NCBI GenBank assembly: GCA_023410535.1
Contig: JAEYPR010000022.1
Coordinates: forward strand, 1-42,061
Length of the DNA: 42,061 nt
Direction of reading: 5' to 3'
From: Bacillota bacterium
GTDB lineage: Bacteria > Bacillota > UBA4882 > UBA8346
Under the pieces are notes generated by a model. It worked only from the letters and a program-made list of their open reading frames with translations. It had not been told where the DNA came from and searched no databases. Positions within the stretch are counted from its first letter, which is position 1. Every line of letters starts with the position of its first letter. The position numbers were made by a program, and so were the translations under genes. Below are positions 41,731 to 42,061 of this stretch, piece after piece.

Positions 41731-41805
41731 TGGCTCCCCGAGTTGGATTCGAACCAACAACCACCCGGTTAACAGCCGGGTGCTCTACCGTTGAGCTATC
41801 GAGGA
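41731..41805 (-). tRNA. tRNA-Asn (GTT), copy 1
   Basis: Same structure as the copy at 41629-41703, with anticodon GTT and encoded CCA. The D loop reads AACGGTAGAG instead of AATGGTAGAG. It is the first tRNA of the unit, 22 nt after the predicted transcription start of the promoter at 41834-41863. Confidence 0.96.
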
Positions 41806-41833
41806 GTAAGTAATTTGTCTCAGTGACTTTAAT

Positions 41834-41863
41834 ATATTAGCATAATTTTATCTTGATCGTCAA
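41834..41863 (-). promoter_or_regulatory. Strong promoter of the tRNA-Asn pair
   Basis: TTGACG (41858-41863), 18 nt, TAATAT (41834-41839) with an extended -10 (TGC before it). Transcription would start near 41827, so the tRNAs need not rely on read-through from the rRNA operon. Confidence 0.7.
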
Positions 41864-41916
41864 CCCTATTTTATTAGGTTTTTAATGGCATTTTTTAATG
41901 GTTTAAGCTGGGGTGT

Positions 41917-41948
41917 AAAGAGACTTCAGTGTAAACTGAAGTCTCTTT
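41917..41948 (-). terminator. rRNA operon terminator
   Basis: AAAGAGACTTCAG (41917-41929) and CTGAAGTCTCTTT (41936-41948) form a perfect 13-bp stem with a 6-nt loop, 9 nt after the 5S 3' end. The T-run after it on the minus strand is only TTT. Confidence 0.8.
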
Positions 41949-41957
41949 GAAAATTTT

Positions 41958-42061
41958 GCTCCTGGCGAAGACCTAGTCTCCCGGCCGGTTTCCCGACAAG
42001 TACCATCGGCGCGGAGGGGCTTAACTGCTGTGTTCGGGATGGGAACAGGTGGTTCCCCCTC
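41958..42061 (-). rRNA. rrf: 5S ribosomal RNA (5' end outside window)
   Basis: On the minus strand 'CACCTGTTCCCATCCCGAAC', then ACACAGCAGTTAAGCCC and GCCGATGGTACT are conserved 5S segments, and GGTCTTCGCCAGGAGC forms the 3' part. About 104 nt are visible and only the first 10-15 nt are missing. It marks the end of an rRNA operon lying beyond 42061. Confidence 0.95.

Overview
The window reads as a stretch of Bacillota (Gram-positive, probably endospore-forming) chromosome. This rests on strong AGGAGG-type ribosome binding sites with many TTG/GTG starts, the gatCAB amidotransferase operon next to ligA, CsaB/TagA/YitT/YdbC-type genes, a CwlD spore-cortex amidase, an AprX-like intracellular subtilisin and a 5S rRNA-tRNA-Asn block. 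Almost all genes are on the minus strand. The species cannot be fixed from the sequence.

Region 1 (1-14351) is an accessory cell-surface locus. It holds a very large secreted RHS/YD-repeat protein with discoidin-like and Ig-like N-terminal modules, whose C-terminus lies beyond base 1. Upstream is a 1721-residue secreted GLUG-repeat protein with four long modules in an A-B-A-B order and a beta-helix tail. Between them lie two decayed gene fragments, one GLUG-like and one discoidin-like. A single candidate promoter with a strong leader hairpin precedes the GLUG gene.

Region 2 (14352-18740) has ydbC, a GT-C membrane glycosyltransferase, a small plus-strand gene, an orphan Bug/TctC-type solute-binding protein and an unknown membrane-anchored coiled-coil protein.

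Region 3 (18745-23450) is a tightly packed envelope-polymer operon, read DUF4330 gene, O-antigen-ligase-like gene, csaB, tagA, yitT, with overlaps at three junctions and a terminator after yitT.

Region 4 (23510-29712) is the housekeeping block ligA-gatC-gatA-gatB plus a GNAT acetyltransferase. The chosen GatA start places its catalytic triad at K79/S154/S178.

Region 5 (30059-35417) has a phenylacetate-CoA ligase gene divergent from menG, a small lipoprotein divergent from an aprX-like protease, and cwlD with a tiny leader ORF.

Region 6 (35418-41504) has an M48 membrane protease, folD and a large protein fusing an endonuclease Q-like PHP nuclease to a UvrD/PcrA helicase. Two gene relics sit in the gaps: an ABC-exporter ATPase fragment and the C-terminus of a methyltetrahydrofolate methyltransferase beside folD.

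Region 7 (41591-42061) is the end of an rRNA operon (partial 5S), a terminator, a strong promoter and two almost identical tRNA-Asn(GTT) genes.

The most noteworthy items are the EndoQ-UvrD fusion, the RHS/GLUG locus with its eroded duplicates, and the two relics flanking folD and the M48 gene.
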